This document shows positions 28,254 through 37,849 of a stretch of 64,000 nt of DNA, piece by piece; the stretch's first letter is position 1; each line of letters starts with the position of its first letter. Both the position numbers and the translations under genes were made by a program. The stretch is from Peribacillus sp. FSL H8-0477. GTDB taxonomy: Bacteria > Bacillota > Bacilli > Bacillales > DSM-1321. The notes under the pieces were generated by a model, which made no database searches, was not told the origin of the DNA, and saw only the letters and a list, made by a program, of their open reading frames with translations. The stretch lies in NCBI RefSeq assembly GCF_038002765.1, contig NZ_JBBODE010000001.1, positions 868,001 to 932,000 of the forward strand. The letters run 5' to 3'.

Positions 28254-29381
28254 TCATTTGTCCAAAAGCCTTCTATAAATAGCTAAATACTCTTCCGTGA
28301 TCGTTTCCGAACGGAACGAGGATTCCACCAGGCTCATTGCTGCCTCTGAAAAGGCATGGTGTTGTGCAGCATCTGTCAAAAGCTGAATCGATTTTTCTGC
28401 CACTTCATCAACATTGCCAAACTCGCAAATATAACCAGTTTCTCCGTCGATGATTACTTCGGGAATCCCGCCAATATTAGTGCCGATACAGGGAACACCA
28501 CAAGCCATCGCTTCCAACAAAACAAGTCCAAAACTTTCTTTCTCTGAAAGAAGCAAGAGCAGGTCGCTTAATGAGTAGAGTTCCTCGAGTTTATCTTGTT
28601 TCCCTAAAAACAACACATGATCGTCAAGACCGAGTTTACTGACTAATTTACAGACTGGTGTCATTTCAGGGCCATCACCAACTAATAGTAATTTTGAAGG
28701 GACCGCTTCTTGGATTTTCGCGAAAGAAGCGACTACATCCTGTACTCTTTTTACACCTCTAAAATTGGATACATGTATAACTACTTTTTCGTGATCTAGT
28801 ATTCCATACTCTTGGCGCAAATGGTTTGAGTCCGTCTTTTGATAGACTCGTTCATCAATAAAATTATAGACTGTTTCAATGGTTTTATCGGGATTTATGA
28901 CTTCAATGGTTTGTTCAACCAGGGCATTTGAAACGGCTGTAACCGCATCAGATTTTTCAATCCCGAATTTTATTAAATCATTTAAGGAAGGATCATAGCC
29001 AAGAACGGTTATATCGGTTCCATGAAGCGTGGTGACGATTTTAACATCTGTACCAGCCATTTGTTTAGCCAAAATCGCACAGACGGCATGCGGTATCGCA
29101 TAGTGAACATGCATGATATCCAGCTTTTCTCGTTTAATCACCTCAGCTATTTTACTGGCTAACGCTAAATCATATGGTGGATATTGAAAGACCGAATACG
29201 AGTTGACCTCTACTTGATGATAGTAAATATTATGGTACATTTTATTCAACCTAAAGGGCAGCCCGGAGGAAATAAAATGGATTTCATGTCCTTTTTCCGC
29301 TAGAAGTTTTCCTAGTTCTGTAGCGACTACACCAGATCCTCCTACGGTTGGATAACAAGTAATGCCTATTTTCATTGTCAT
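28254..29381 (-). CDS. bshA: N-acetyl-alpha-D-glucosaminyl L-malate synthase
   Basis: Predicted 375 residues, a GT4-family glycosyltransferase (GT-B fold). Landmarks are [34 protein letters not shown] and the nucleotide-sugar motif [18 protein letters not shown]. It performs the first step of bacillithiol synthesis, joining GlcNAc to malate. It starts just after bshB1, which supplies the second step. A second ATG six bases in (29375) has better spacing from GGAGAG and may be the true start. Confidence 0.95.
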   Translation of the reverse strand: MTMKIGITCYPTVGGSGVVATELGKLLAEKGHEIHFISSGLPFRLNKMYHNIYYHQVEVNSYSVFQYPPYDLALASKIAEVIKREKLDIMHVHYAIPHAVCAILAKQMAGTDVKIVTTLHGTDITVLGYDPSLNDLIKFGIEKSDAVTAVSNALVEQTIEVINPDKTIETVYNFIDERVYQKTDSNHLRQEYGILDHEKVVIHVSNFRGVKRVQDVVASFAKIQEAVPSKLLLVGDGPEMTPVCKLVSKLGLDDHVLFLGKQDKLEELYSLSDLLLLLSEKESFGLVLLEAMACGVPCIGTNIGGIPEVIIDGETGYICEFGNVDEVAEKSIQLLTDAAQHHAFSEAAMSLVESSFRSETITEEYLAIYRRLLDK

Positions 29382-29382
29382 A

Positions 29383-30081
29383 TTACTCTCCTAGTAAATC
29401 ATTAGATAGCAGAATCGGTTTTTTAGTCTTGAAGCCTTCTGCATATGGTACACCGACTTCTTTCCCAAATAAACGTTCTCTTGCCTCAACCGTCTCAATA
29501 TATCCGTTCACCAGCGGTGTATCAACAGCCTCACCACTTCTTTCAAATTGGCTTTGATAGGCCCGCAGACTCTCTAGTTTCTTGTCTATAGAATCGGTTA
29601 CGTCAATAACAAAGTCCGGTTTGTGAAAACCATTAATCATATAGAAATATACATTATCTGCTCTGTGAGCACCACCAGTCTCTTGTGCATACTTCTTCAC
29701 ACCTGCTGAAAAGACAGCTTCTTCAACGAGGTTCGCACAGTTCCCATGATCGGGGTGACGATCTTTATAATAGGGAGCAAAGACAATTGCAGGTTTATAT
29801 TTTCTGATAACAGCCGTAATTTTTTGTAAATTTTCTTCGTTTATGTATAATCCACGGTCAGGGATATTAAGCGTTATACGTTCTACACCTAGTATAGTGG
29901 CTGCAGCAGCAGCTTCCTTCAGTCGTAAATCAACTGTTCCATTTGACGATAAATCCGCTTTTGTTAAATCACAAATGATTATTTTCTTTCCCAATTCAGC
30001 ATATTTAGCCAGTGTACCGCCCATGCCTATTTCTACATCATCTGCATGTGCACCAAATGCCAGAATATCATACTTCGTCAT
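29383..30081 (-). CDS. bshB1: bacillithiol biosynthesis deacetylase BshB1
   Basis: Predicted 232 residues, PIG-L/LmbE family. Zinc-site motifs are [14 protein letters not shown] near residue 10 and HPDHGN near 110. It removes acetyl from GlcNAc-malate in bacillithiol synthesis. AAGGAGAA supports the ATG at 30081; the longer frame to 30105 lies wholly inside mgsA. It overlaps mgsA by 14 bp and is followed directly by bshA. Confidence 0.94.
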   Translation of the reverse strand: MTKYDILAFGAHADDVEIGMGGTLAKYAELGKKIIICDLTKADLSSNGTVDLRLKEAAAAATILGVERITLNIPDRGLYINEENLQKITAVIRKYKPAIVFAPYYKDRHPDHGNCANLVEEAVFSAGVKKYAQETGGAHRADNVYFYMINGFHKPDFVIDVTDSIDKKLESLRAYQSQFERSGEAVDTPLVNGYIETVEARERLFGKEVGVPYAEGFKTKKPILLSNDLLGE

Positions 30082-30493
30082 TCTTGATTTCTCCTTTGTC
30101 TTCAATCAGCTCTCGCCACTCCATAAAGCCTTCACTTAATCCTTTTACCAGTACCTCTGCTGTTCCCATATTTGTTGCAAGCGGAACATTGTATACATCC
30201 GCTAGTCGAATTAATGCCGTGACGTCAGGCTCATGCGGCTGCGCAGTTAACGGATCACGGAAAAAGAGAACCATATCCATTTCATTCCGAGCAATTTTTG
30301 CTCCTATTTCCTGGTCACCGCCTAAAGGGCCGGAGTTAAAACGGAAAACGTCTAATTGAACTTCGGCAATCACTCGTTTACCCGTTGTTCCTGTTGCATA
30401 TAAGTCATGCTGCGCAAAAACATCCCGATACGCTGTAACAAAACGAATGAGTTCGTCTTTCTTCTTGTCATGGGCAATTAACGCGATTTTCAT
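30068..30493 (-). CDS. mgsA: methylglyoxal synthase
   Basis: Predicted 141 residues. The MGS-like fold shows [15 protein letters not shown], the phosphate-binding ATGTTGKRV, and the catalytic block [15 protein letters not shown]. It converts dihydroxyacetone phosphate to methylglyoxal, relieving phosphosugar stress. It sits between dapB (12 bp) and bshB1 (overlap); bacillithiol takes part in methylglyoxal detoxification, so the linkage is sensible. Confidence 0.95.
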   Translation of the reverse strand: MKIALIAHDKKKDELIRFVTAYRDVFAQHDLYATGTTGKRVIAEVQLDVFRFNSGPLGGDQEIGAKIARNEMDMVLFFRDPLTAQPHEPDVTALIRLADVYNVPLATNMGTAEVLVKGLSEGFMEWRELIEDKGEIKNDEV

Positions 30494-30504
30494 ACGTACA
30501 TCTC

Positions 30505-31305
30505 CTATTCAATGATATTTTCAAGACCATAGACAAGCGTATCAATATTCATAACCGTTTCAACGGAAAGCTTAACGCCAGACATGAAGGATGCCCGGGT
30601 AAACGAATCATGGCGGATTGTCAGCAGCTGACCGTCTGCTCCAAACATAACTTGCTGATGAGCTACTAACCCCGGCAGGCGGACGCTATGGATATGCATA
30701 CCATCTATGTTGGCTCCTCTTGCACCTTGAATTGTCTCTTTCTCGTTTGGGTGTCCTTGTTGTTTCGTATCTCTAACTTGCTTAATCATCTCTGCCGTTT
30801 TAACTCCCGTTCCTGATGGAGCATCCAGTTTACCGTCATGATGCATTTCTATCAGTTCAACATCCGGAAAATACTTAGCTGCCATTTGCGAAAATTTCAT
30901 CATCAAGACTGCTCCAACCGCAAAGTTGGGAGCAATAATACAACCAATTCCCTTGTCTTTAGTCAAGCCTTCTAAATCTTCCAAGTCCTCAGCACTGAAA
31001 CCCGTCGTGCCTACAACAGGGCGAATCCCATATGTCAGTGCTGTTTTTGTATGATACATGCCCACTTCAGGAGTCGTAAGATCAATCAACACATCACATT
31101 CTACTGAAGAAAAACATTGTTCAATATTCGAGTAAATGGGCGCACTAATTCCAGCAAACCCTGGAATGTTCTCTAAATTCCCACCATCATTCTTATGGTC
31201 AATGACTGCAGTCAGTTCAAATGATTCCGTTTCTTGAACTAAATGAACAGCTTCCTTGCCCATCCTGCCCCGGGGTCCTGCTACAATAATTTTAATTGTC
31301 TTCAT
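30505..31305 (-). CDS. dapB: 4-hydroxy-tetrahydrodipicolinate reductase
   Basis: Predicted 266 residues from the ATG at 31305 with AAGGAGAC upstream. The N-terminal nucleotide-binding loop is [15 protein letters not shown], and the active-site block is [18 protein letters not shown]. It makes tetrahydrodipicolinate for lysine, peptidoglycan and spore dipicolinate. It overlaps the end of ypjD by 14 bp. Confidence 0.95.
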   Translation of the reverse strand: MKTIKIIVAGPRGRMGKEAVHLVQETESFELTAVIDHKNDGGNLENIPGFAGISAPIYSNIEQCFSSVECDVLIDLTTPEVGMYHTKTALTYGIRPVVGTTGFSAEDLEDLEGLTKDKGIGCIIAPNFAVGAVLMMKFSQMAAKYFPDVELIEMHHDGKLDAPSGTGVKTAEMIKQVRDTKQQGHPNEKETIQGARGANIDGMHIHSVRLPGLVAHQQVMFGADGQLLTIRHDSFTRASFMSGVKLSVETVMNIDTLVYGLENIIE

Positions 31306-31651
31306 CGGTAATGTCTCCTTCATCCTTAATTCTAGTCCATCTATCTTTATCTCGAGTAGTAAATTTGTGCATCACAGAATCATGCGTTTTTTCTAGGTCT
31401 ATACCTAATGAATTAGCGAAGCATATTAATACAAACAACATATCGCCTAATTCTTCTGCGACCGTATTTTCATCCTCTGAGTCTTTTTTGGGTTTTTCCC
31501 CATGATAGTGGTTAACTTCCCTTGCAAGCTCACCCAGTTCCTCTGTCATTCTCGCAAGCATAGCGAGAGGCGAAAAATACCCTTCCTTAAATTGACTTAT
31601 GTATTCATCTACTTCAGTTTGCAATTCTTGTACTGTCTTTCGTTTCTCCAC
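31292..31651 (-). CDS. ypjD: MazG-type nucleotide pyrophosphohydrolase YpjD
   Basis: Predicted 119 residues from a GTG at 31651 preceded by AGGTG six nt away; an ATG at 31690 gives 132 residues but has no ribosome site nearby. The MazG metal-binding pattern EELGELARE (near 37-45) and [12 protein letters not shown] (near 66) is complete. Members hydrolyse nucleoside triphosphates, probably as a house-cleaning activity. It is the first gene of the ypjD-dapB-mgsA-bshB1-bshA-cca-birA run. Confidence 0.88.
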   Translation of the reverse strand: MEKRKTVQELQTEVDEYISQFKEGYFSPLAMLARMTEELGELAREVNHYHGEKPKKDSEDENTVAEELGDMLFVLICFANSLGIDLEKTHDSVMHKFTTRDKDRWTRIKDEGDITDEDN

Positions 31652-31823
31652 TATATGCACCTGCCCTGACTTATACTTTGCTCTAATCATCTATATGTTA
31701 GCTAAAACCTCGTCGAAAGACAACCGTTACGCAAAAACGGCCAATATTGCCGAGGTCATTTTGTTCCTATATAATAGGAAAAGCGACAATATTCTACTTA
31801 TCATATCTGGGGGCTAATTACAT

Positions 31824-32696
31824 ATGTTGAAAGGCATACGGTTTAAAAATGTATTCTTCATTCTTCTAGGGGCCGGTATCTTCGCCTTTGGTCTCGTTCA
31901 TTTTAATATGCAAAATAATTTAGCAGAAGGAGGCTTCACCGGTCTTACTCTGATTATATATCAAAAAATCGGGATTAACCCTTCCTACACGAACCTTCTA
32001 TTAAACGTACCTCTTTTTATTATTGGTCTAAAATACCTCGGACGTATTTCTTTTATCTATACGGTCATTGGCACAGTTGGACTTTCTGTCTGGTTATGGA
32101 TATTCGAACGGTATCAATTCACCATCCAGCTTGGCGATGATTTGATGCTTGTTGCCCTATTTGCCGGAATCTTCGTCGGAGTTGGACTGGGAATCATCTT
32201 CCGTTACGGCGGAACCACTGGCGGTGTTGATATTATCGCTCGCCTAGCCCATCAGTTCCTTGGTCTTGGAATGGGACGAACCATGTTCTTATTCGATGCC
32301 TGTGTCATCGGACTCTCCATTATTACCTACCTCGGATATCGCGAAGCCATGTATACACTTGTAGCTGTTTTTATTGGTGCTCGAGTAATCGACTTTATGC
32401 AAGAAGGGGCTTATGCTGCAAGGGGCGCTATGATTATTAGTGACAAAAACACTGAAATTGCCGATAAAATTATGAAGGAAATGGATCGTGGGGTTACCGT
32501 ATTAAGGGGATACGGTTCCTTTACAAAAACAGACCGTGAAGTCCTTTATTGTGTTGTCGGGAAAAATGAAATTGTCCGACTGCGTAACGTGATCACCTCC
32601 GTAGATCCACATGCTTTTGTCACGATGAGTGAAGTGCATGACGTCTTAGGTGAAGGCTTTACGCACGATGAAAATAAAAACCCTATTCAGCGCTAA
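31824..32696 (+). CDS. ypjC: YitT family membrane protein YpjC (DUF161/DUF2179)
   Basis: Predicted 290 residues with about five transmembrane helices in the first 180 residues (for example NVFFILLGAGIFAFGLVHF and TVIGTVGLSVWLWIF) and the loop GGTTGGVDIIARL. The C-terminal cytoplasmic DUF2179 domain contains GVTVLRGYGSFT and LYCVVGKNEIVRLRNVI. It is probably a transporter-like protein of unknown substrate. It is divergent from ypjD and converges with the YugP-type gene. Confidence 0.88.
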   Translation: MLKGIRFKNVFFILLGAGIFAFGLVHFNMQNNLAEGGFTGLTLIIYQKIGINPSYTNLLLNVPLFIIGLKYLGRISFIYTVIGTVGLSVWLWIFERYQFTIQLGDDLMLVALFAGIFVGVGLGIIFRYGGTTGGVDIIARLAHQFLGLGMGRTMFLFDACVIGLSIITYLGYREAMYTLVAVFIGARVIDFMQEGAYAARGAMIISDKNTEIADKIMKEMDRGVTVLRGYGSFTKTDREVLYCVVGKNEIVRLRNVITSVDPHAFVTMSEVHDVLGEGFTHDENKNPIQR

Positions 32697-32706
32697 ATGC
32701 ATAAAC

Positions 32707-32753
32707 AAAAAAGGAAGACCTAAAGCCCCTTTGGCTCTAAGTCTTCCTTTTTT
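32707..32753. terminator. bidirectional terminator
   Basis: AAAAAAGGAAGAC (32707-32719) and GTCTTCCTTTTTT (32741-32753) form a perfect 13-bp stem, with AGCC/GGCT inside. It serves the converging ypjC and YugP-type genes. Confidence 0.9.
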
Positions 32754-32756
32754 TGA

Positions 32757-33437
32757 TCAATCATCACTTCTTGACATACCCGTATACATGAGTACAAGTC
32801 GGACCAATTCAAGGACAGCAACAAGGGCTGCGGCTACGTAAGTAAGGGCTGCGGCATTTAATACTTTCTTCGCATCCCGCTCTTCATCATTCCTGATAAT
32901 TCCAAGTGAGACAACCTGATTCATCGCTCGCGATGAAGCATTGAATTCCACTGGCAGGGTAACGAGTTGAAAGACTACTGCAGCTGCCATAAAGACAATC
33001 CCCAGTAATAACAGATTGGGAATGGAAGCAATGATTCCAATCATAATTAATATCCAAGAAGCATTTGATCCTAAATTAGCAACTGGAACTAACGCATGAC
33101 GTACACGAAGAAATGAATAATTCTGTTGATCCTGTATGGCGTGCCCTACTTCATGAGCAGCCACGGCAACACCCGCAAGAGAATGACCATGATAGTTACT
33201 AGTAGAGAGTCGAACCGTTTTCGTACGCGGATCGTAGTGATCACTTAAATGACCCCGAACTTCCTCAACAGAAACATTATATAGACCATTATCATCTAAA
33301 ATTCTACGAGCAGCCTGCGCTCCAGACATTCCAGTAGATGATGCCACCTTCGAATATTTGTTAAAGGTTCTTTTTACTTTCCCCTGTGCAAATAAGGGGA
33401 TTAAAATAATGATCGCAAAATAAATGATAAACGCCAT
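32757..33437 (-). CDS. YugP-type membrane zinc metallopeptidase
   Basis: Predicted 226 residues. The gluzincin motif HEVGHAIQ (near residue 93) supplies zinc ligands. It is embedded between an N-terminal helix (AFIIYFAIIILIPLFAQ) and several C-terminal membrane helices (WILIMIGIIASIPNLLLLGIVFMAAAVVF). It corresponds to YugP of B. subtilis, which lies elsewhere in that genome, so the position next to ypjB is different here. The substrates are unknown. Confidence 0.87.
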   Translation of the reverse strand: MAFIIYFAIIILIPLFAQGKVKRTFNKYSKVASSTGMSGAQAARRILDDNGLYNVSVEEVRGHLSDHYDPRTKTVRLSTSNYHGHSLAGVAVAAHEVGHAIQDQQNYSFLRVRHALVPVANLGSNASWILIMIGIIASIPNLLLLGIVFMAAAVVFQLVTLPVEFNASSRAMNQVVSLGIIRNDEERDAKKVLNAAALTYVAAALVAVLELVRLVLMYTGMSRSDD

Positions 33438-33490
33438 TGTACCCTCCTATTATGTGGTTATCTTCATTGTATGTATTGCAGCGAGGGGTG

Positions 33491-34279
33491 TCAATCATCT
33501 TGTTCTTTTCGGGTTTTTCCAAACCGGGTACCCGTATACTTTCTCCAACCCACATAAGATAATGTACTAATGATAATACTCCCTGTGGTAATAATCACCC
33601 ACCATAGTGATGGATCCGCATCGTCTTCTTCTGTCTGATCAAAGATCGTCTTAAAATCCTGTTCCAATACTTCCAATTCCTTTAGGCTTGTTTTATCCGT
33701 AAACAAGACTGGCTGAAACGTAGTGATATAGTTCATCCTAGCATCCAGCTCTTGGAAAGTCTCCGGTGCTAGATCCATTTTCAAACTAGGATAAAGCATG
33801 TCATAAAGTGCTGTTAACTGATTAATTTGCATCTGAAATTGATCAGAATCATCGTGAACAAGCGCAGACTTTGATTCAGCAAAGGTAGTCATAACCTGTT
33901 CTTCTAGGGCCGTCCACAAAGGATCATGATTTTTCTCAACTGCATCCATTGCAAGCCTCAACTTAGTAACAGCTCGGACCTTTTCTGCATCAGGCATGTC
34001 CTTATTCGTAACAGCCTGGACCGCATCGTCATACGCGACTGTAATGATTCGTAATTCATCCATTCCAAATAGCTGTTCACGGGCATTTGTCGCCAAGAAT
34101 TGTTTTGAGAAAAATTGCAGCATACCCTTAGATTCTTCAAATCGATACTGTTTAGCAAACTCTAACGCCTTATCAGAAATGGTGTCCAGTTTTTCAAGAC
34201 TTGAAGAGGATGCGGCGAAGACATTCGAAATAGAAGTAACCCAGAAGACGATCACTAACAGCAGGATTTTTTTTCTCAT
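33491..34279 (-). CDS. ypjB: sporulation protein YpjB
   Basis: Predicted 262 residues with an N-terminal signal peptide (LLLVIVFWVTSISNVFAA), a helical extracytoplasmic part, and a C-terminal membrane helix (LWWVIITTGSIIISTLSYVGW) followed by a basic tail. This layout fits the YpjB family, linked with sporulation in B. subtilis; the mechanism is not known. It lies between ypjA and the YugP-type gene. Confidence 0.82.
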   Translation of the reverse strand: MRKKILLLVIVFWVTSISNVFAASSSSLEKLDTISDKALEFAKQYRFEESKGMLQFFSKQFLATNAREQLFGMDELRIITVAYDDAVQAVTNKDMPDAEKVRAVTKLRLAMDAVEKNHDPLWTALEEQVMTTFAESKSALVHDDSDQFQMQINQLTALYDMLYPSLKMDLAPETFQELDARMNYITTFQPVLFTDKTSLKELEVLEQDFKTIFDQTEEDDADPSLWWVIITTGSIIISTLSYVGWRKYTGTRFGKTRKEQDD

Positions 34280-34352
34280 ACCACTTGTCCCTCCCCATAC
34301 ATCTATTAAACAATATGTACTAGGGAGGCCAAGTAGACCAAAACCTATAAAT

Positions 34353-34943
34353 TTAGAGCTTTAATGTAAACCGATTTTTTCTTACTCCTAGATAATAGCA
34401 AATAAAAATGGAGACGATACTCAGCCAAAATGTAAAATAACCGATTTCATTCATATAGACAGCAAGGTCACTATATGTGGGCATCATCTTAAACACATAA
34501 TCAATGATGTCATTATGAAGTGTCCAAATGGCTGCAATAGCAAACTGCCAAGGTTTAATACGATAAAAAGGGGCGTATAGCAAACCCTGTACTGCCATGG
34601 CAAAATGAGAGGCCATCAGCATATATCCGACTCCGCCTAAGCTGCCAGTTGTCACTAACACCAATAAATTCATGACAACCGCCCATATCCCATATTTAAA
34701 TAAAGTCATAATAGCCAGTGCTTCAACCAACCCCCAGCTTTTTCCGAGTAAAAAGGCAGCCAGCACGAACACAAAGAACAAGGTGGCAGTCGGACTATCT
34801 GGAACAAACGGTAAGAAAACTGCTGGAGTGTTAGACAGTTGATGTTCATACCAGTAATATCCGTATATGGTGCCAAATAAATTCACAAAAAATAATAAAC
34901 GTAAAAAACTCCGGTTCCCAAGGTACCCATAAAGCATTTGCAT
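34353..34943 (-). CDS. ypjA: YpjA, DUF1405 membrane protein
   Basis: Predicted 196 residues with about six transmembrane helices (such as LRLLFFVNLFGTIYGYYWY and YGIWAVVMNLLVLVTTGSLGG). It contains the conserved HNDIIDYVFKMMP segment of DUF1405. The function is unknown; its position after the qcr operon is the same as in B. subtilis. GAGGG precedes the ATG. Confidence 0.85.
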   Translation of the reverse strand: MQMLYGYLGNRSFLRLLFFVNLFGTIYGYYWYEHQLSNTPAVFLPFVPDSPTATLFFVFVLAAFLLGKSWGLVEALAIMTLFKYGIWAVVMNLLVLVTTGSLGGVGYMLMASHFAMAVQGLLYAPFYRIKPWQFAIAAIWTLHNDIIDYVFKMMPTYSDLAVYMNEIGYFTFWLSIVSIFICYYLGVRKNRFTLKL

Positions 34944-35021
34944 ACTATTCCCTCTTTCAACAAAATAAGACTCCCATTTATTCTATCTTGATTACCCAAA
35001 TTAACCAACATTTAGATACAA

Positions 35022-35053
35022 AAAAAACTGACGGAGTAATCCGCCAGTTTTTT
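35022..35053 (-). terminator. terminator of qcrABC
   Basis: AAAAAACTGACGGA (35022-35035) pairs with TCCGCCAGTTTTTT (35040-35053) with one mismatch or wobble pair. It lies 14 bp after the qcrC stop codon. Confidence 0.9.
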
Positions 35054-35066
35054 CAAAGCACCTGCA

Positions 35067-35834
35067 TTATTCTGTTTTTGCATTAGAAACAAATTCAGCA
35101 AGTACTTTAAGCTCTTCATCCGTCCCTTTGAAAATGCCGGCTGGCATTGTGCCTTTACCTTTCACGGCAATTTCAGCGACTTCCTCAGGAGTTAGACCAG
35201 TATCGACAAGTGATGGTGCAGCGGGCCCGCCTGTCAGCTCAGCACCATGACAAGAAATACATGTGTTGGCTTCAAAAGACTTGTAGCCTTCACTTTCCTT
35301 ATCAATATCTGCGCCTTCAACAATTGCCCCTTGCTTTTTAGAAGCTTCCCAGTCATGATGGGCAGCGGATTCCCATGTTAGATAGAAAACTGCTGCAATC
35401 CCAAGAAGCATAAATCCTGTCGCAAGCGGACGTTTAGTCGGTTTGCGTTCAGGACCTCTATCAAGAAATGGCGCTAAGAACAACGCACCAAACGCAAGAC
35501 CAGGAACAATCATTGCTCCAACGATATTATAAGGACCTGATGCATACGTATACTTTAACAATTGGTATAAGAATAAGAAATACCAATCTGGAAGCGGTAC
35601 ATATGCAGTATCAGTCGGGTCAGCAATACGCTCCAATGGAGACGGATGCGCGGCTGTTAAGCATAGAAAACCTACAAGAAAAACTGCTCCAACTATCCAT
35701 TCCTTCAACAGGAAATTCGGCCAAAACGCTTCCGTTTTACCAGGATATTCCGAATAATCTTTTGGTATATTCGGCTTACGATCCGTAGAAATACGTGAGT
35801 CCCCTACGAATTTCATACCTTTTCCACGATGCAT
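35067..35834 (-). CDS. qcrC: menaquinol:cytochrome c reductase cytochrome b/c subunit
   Basis: Predicted 255 residues. The N-terminal half is the subunit IV-like part of cytochrome b with three membrane helices (WIVGAVFLVGFLCLTAAHP; IVGAMIVPGLAFGALFLAP; PLATGFMLLGIAAVFYLTW). The C-terminal half is a cytochrome c domain with haem motif CISCH and a distal Met in KGTMPAGIF. This b-c fusion is typical of Bacillus. It follows qcrB and completes the bc1-like complex in the membrane. Confidence 0.97.
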   Translation of the reverse strand: MHRGKGMKFVGDSRISTDRKPNIPKDYSEYPGKTEAFWPNFLLKEWIVGAVFLVGFLCLTAAHPSPLERIADPTDTAYVPLPDWYFLFLYQLLKYTYASGPYNIVGAMIVPGLAFGALFLAPFLDRGPERKPTKRPLATGFMLLGIAAVFYLTWESAAHHDWEASKKQGAIVEGADIDKESEGYKSFEANTCISCHGAELTGGPAAPSLVDTGLTPEEVAEIAVKGKGTMPAGIFKGTDEELKVLAEFVSNAKTE

Positions 35835-35878
35835 AGAATAATCCCCCTCCTTTATGCAAAGGTGTTAACCTCAATTTT

Positions 35879-36553
35879 TTACAACGGTCCAGAAATACCT
35901 TGTTTACGAATCATTAAGAAGTGAGCCGCGATTAATCCAAGCAATGCAGCCGGTAAGAAGAAGACGTGAACAGCAAAGAAGCGTGTTAACGTTTGTGCTC
36001 CGACAATCGTTGGATCTCCGGCAACCAGCGTTTTAAGGGCTGGTCCAATCAATGGTACTGATTCCATAATAGTAAGCGTCACCTTCGTTGCAAACAATGC
36101 TTTCATGTCCCATGGTAATAAATAGCCTGTTAAACCTAAAGCAAGCATGATGAAGAAAATTAATACTCCAACCATCCAGTTAAGTTCACGAGGTTTTTTA
36201 TAAGCACCTTGGAAGAATACCCGAAGAGTATGTAAAAACATCATGACGATTACAAGACTTGCACCCCAGTGATGCATTCCGCGGACAATTTGTCCAAATG
36301 CCACTTCATTTTGTAAATAGTACACAGATTCCCATGCATTTACAATATCTGGTACATAATACATTGTTAAGAACATACCAGAAAGAATTTGAATAACCGT
36401 GATGAAAAATGTTAATCCGCCAAAACAATAAACGAATGCAGAAAAATGATGCGCTGGATTAACATGTTCCGGAACCTCATGGTCAGCAATATCTCGCCAC
36501 AATGGCGTAATGTCTAAACGTTCGTCAACCCAATCATAAATCTTGTTTATCAC
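35879..36553 (-). CDS. qcrB: menaquinol:cytochrome c reductase cytochrome b subunit
   Basis: Predicted 224 residues with four membrane helices. Haem-ligating histidines lie in RGMHHWGASLVIVMMFLH and near FFAVHVFFLPAALLGLIAAH. It is cytochrome b6-like and carries the quinol sites of the complex. It sits 14 bp after qcrA and 44 bp before qcrC. Confidence 0.97.
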   Translation of the reverse strand: MINKIYDWVDERLDITPLWRDIADHEVPEHVNPAHHFSAFVYCFGGLTFFITVIQILSGMFLTMYYVPDIVNAWESVYYLQNEVAFGQIVRGMHHWGASLVIVMMFLHTLRVFFQGAYKKPRELNWMVGVLIFFIMLALGLTGYLLPWDMKALFATKVTLTIMESVPLIGPALKTLVAGDPTIVGAQTLTRFFAVHVFFLPAALLGLIAAHFLMIRKQGISGPL

Positions 36554-36567
36554 GTATTACGCCCCCC

Positions 36568-37065
36568 TTATTGTGGAATTAACTGACCTAAGTATAGAAT
36601 TCCGTCTTTTTCCTTTGTTGCATACATATCCAGTGGTGCAATCGGCGGTGTACCTTTTACATTGACACCATCTTTAGTGTACCTGCCATAATGACACGGA
36701 CAGAAAAATTGATTAGGATTCTCTTTATCCGTATTCCAGGCAACTGTACAGCCTAAATGTTTACAAATCGGCGATAAGGCAACAATCTTCCCATCATCTG
36801 TTTTGTAAACCCAAGCCGTATTCGTTTGCGAGGTTTCGTACCAACCATCCTTTTGGTCGAATGAATAATCGACACGGACAGGTTCTCCCGATAATTCTGA
36901 AACTTTCATCTTCGTTGCCACAAAATCTCCTGAAGCTTCTGCTTTTAACACAGGGTCGATAGCAAATCTGACCATCGGCATTATTGCACCTGCTGCCATA
37001 AATCCACCAACACCAGTAAGTGTGTAATTAAGGAACTGACGTCTTGTAACATTTTGTTTGCTCAT
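36568..37065 (-). CDS. qcrA: Rieske iron-sulphur subunit of menaquinol:cytochrome c reductase
   Basis: Predicted 165 residues. An N-terminal twin-arginine-like segment and membrane anchor (RRQFLNYTLTGVGGFMAAG) precede the Rieske domain, whose cluster ligands are in CKHLGC and CPCHYG. It moves electrons from menaquinol to cytochrome. It heads qcrABC behind two overlapping promoters. Confidence 0.97.
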   Translation of the reverse strand: MSKQNVTRRQFLNYTLTGVGGFMAAGAIMPMVRFAIDPVLKAEASGDFVATKMKVSELSGEPVRVDYSFDQKDGWYETSQTNTAWVYKTDDGKIVALSPICKHLGCTVAWNTDKENPNQFFCPCHYGRYTKDGVNVKGTPPIAPLDMYATKEKDGILYLGQLIPQ

Positions 37066-37136
37066 GCTTTCTCCCCCCCTCTATCACTGAACTCAGCCCA
37101 ACGGACCATTCAATAACAACACTATAAAACTAGGAC

Positions 37137-37171
37137 ATTACAATGATATATCATTCCTTGGTCAAGGTCAA
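37137..37171 (-). promoter_or_regulatory. two overlapping SigA-type promoters of qcrABC
   Basis: On the minus strand TTGACC (37166-37171) is 17 bp from TATCAT (37143-37148). A second TTGACC (37160-37165) is 17 bp from TGTAAT (37137-37142). The two are offset by exactly 6 bp, because TTGACC is repeated in tandem. Confidence 0.7.
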
Positions 37172-37177
37172 TATTTG

Positions 37178-37663
37178 TTAAAATTTTATGACAGTATTAT
37201 TTTGCCTATTTTTTAGCTCATTATTCCAAATTTCCTTGAAGGATTCGCCAATTTCTTGTGCTTTTTCCTTTGCCAGCTCTCTGATTTCTCCAACTTCTGT
37301 TTCAGGATCAATTAATGGAACGAAAAACAACTCTGCTTCCAATTCATGTTCTGAACTCCAATCCTCATCAGAACTAAGAAGGAAAATATGCTTGAATCCA
37401 TTCTTCGCTAAAACAGCTGTTATTGGTTTAATCAACTCAAGTTTATTTCCTGAATCCTTTAGGTACACGAGCTGCGGAACGATGAGGATTCTTCCTTTAA
37501 ATTGCTTTTCAAGCTCATAGTTTAATCCAATCATAAATTCATTCATTACCGCCGATTGCTCCATCTCTTCACTAAATGAAAGTGGAACAGCCGTGAGCAG
37601 AGCACTGTCAACATATTCCTTTGCCTGCTTGTACATGCTGATATCTTTTGGAACCCATTTCAT
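37178..37663 (-). CDS. ypiF: YpiF, DUF2487 family protein
   Basis: Predicted 161 residues, soluble. It contains MKWVPKDISMYKQAKEYVDS at the start and KGRILIVPQLVYLKDS in the middle, matching DUF2487. The function is unknown; it lies upstream of qcrA as in B. subtilis, but the promoters near 37150 suggest separate transcription of qcrABC. Confidence 0.8.
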   Translation of the reverse strand: MKWVPKDISMYKQAKEYVDSALLTAVPLSFSEEMEQSAVMNEFMIGLNYELEKQFKGRILIVPQLVYLKDSGNKLELIKPITAVLAKNGFKHIFLLSSDEDWSSEHELEAELFFVPLIDPETEVGEIRELAKEKAQEIGESFKEIWNNELKNRQNNTVIKF

Positions 37664-37810
37664 ACACTCACTCCTTAAAATCCCATTTCTAACTATTTTA
37701 CTATATCTTTTACCATTTTCTCTAGTTTTAGTAACACTTTTTACAAAACCAATGGAAACACTTTGATCGTATCACACTGTAGAGAAATGAATACTGAATA
37801 AAAAAATAAA

Positions 37811-37831
37811 CTTCTCCAGATTATGGAGAAG
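37811..37831 (-). terminator. terminator of ypiA-ypiB
   Basis: CTTCTCCA (37811-37818) pairs with TGGAGAAG (37824-37831); the minus strand continues TTTATTTTTTT. It follows the ypiB stop codon. Confidence 0.85.
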
Positions 37832-37849
37832 CTTTATACATGCTTTATT

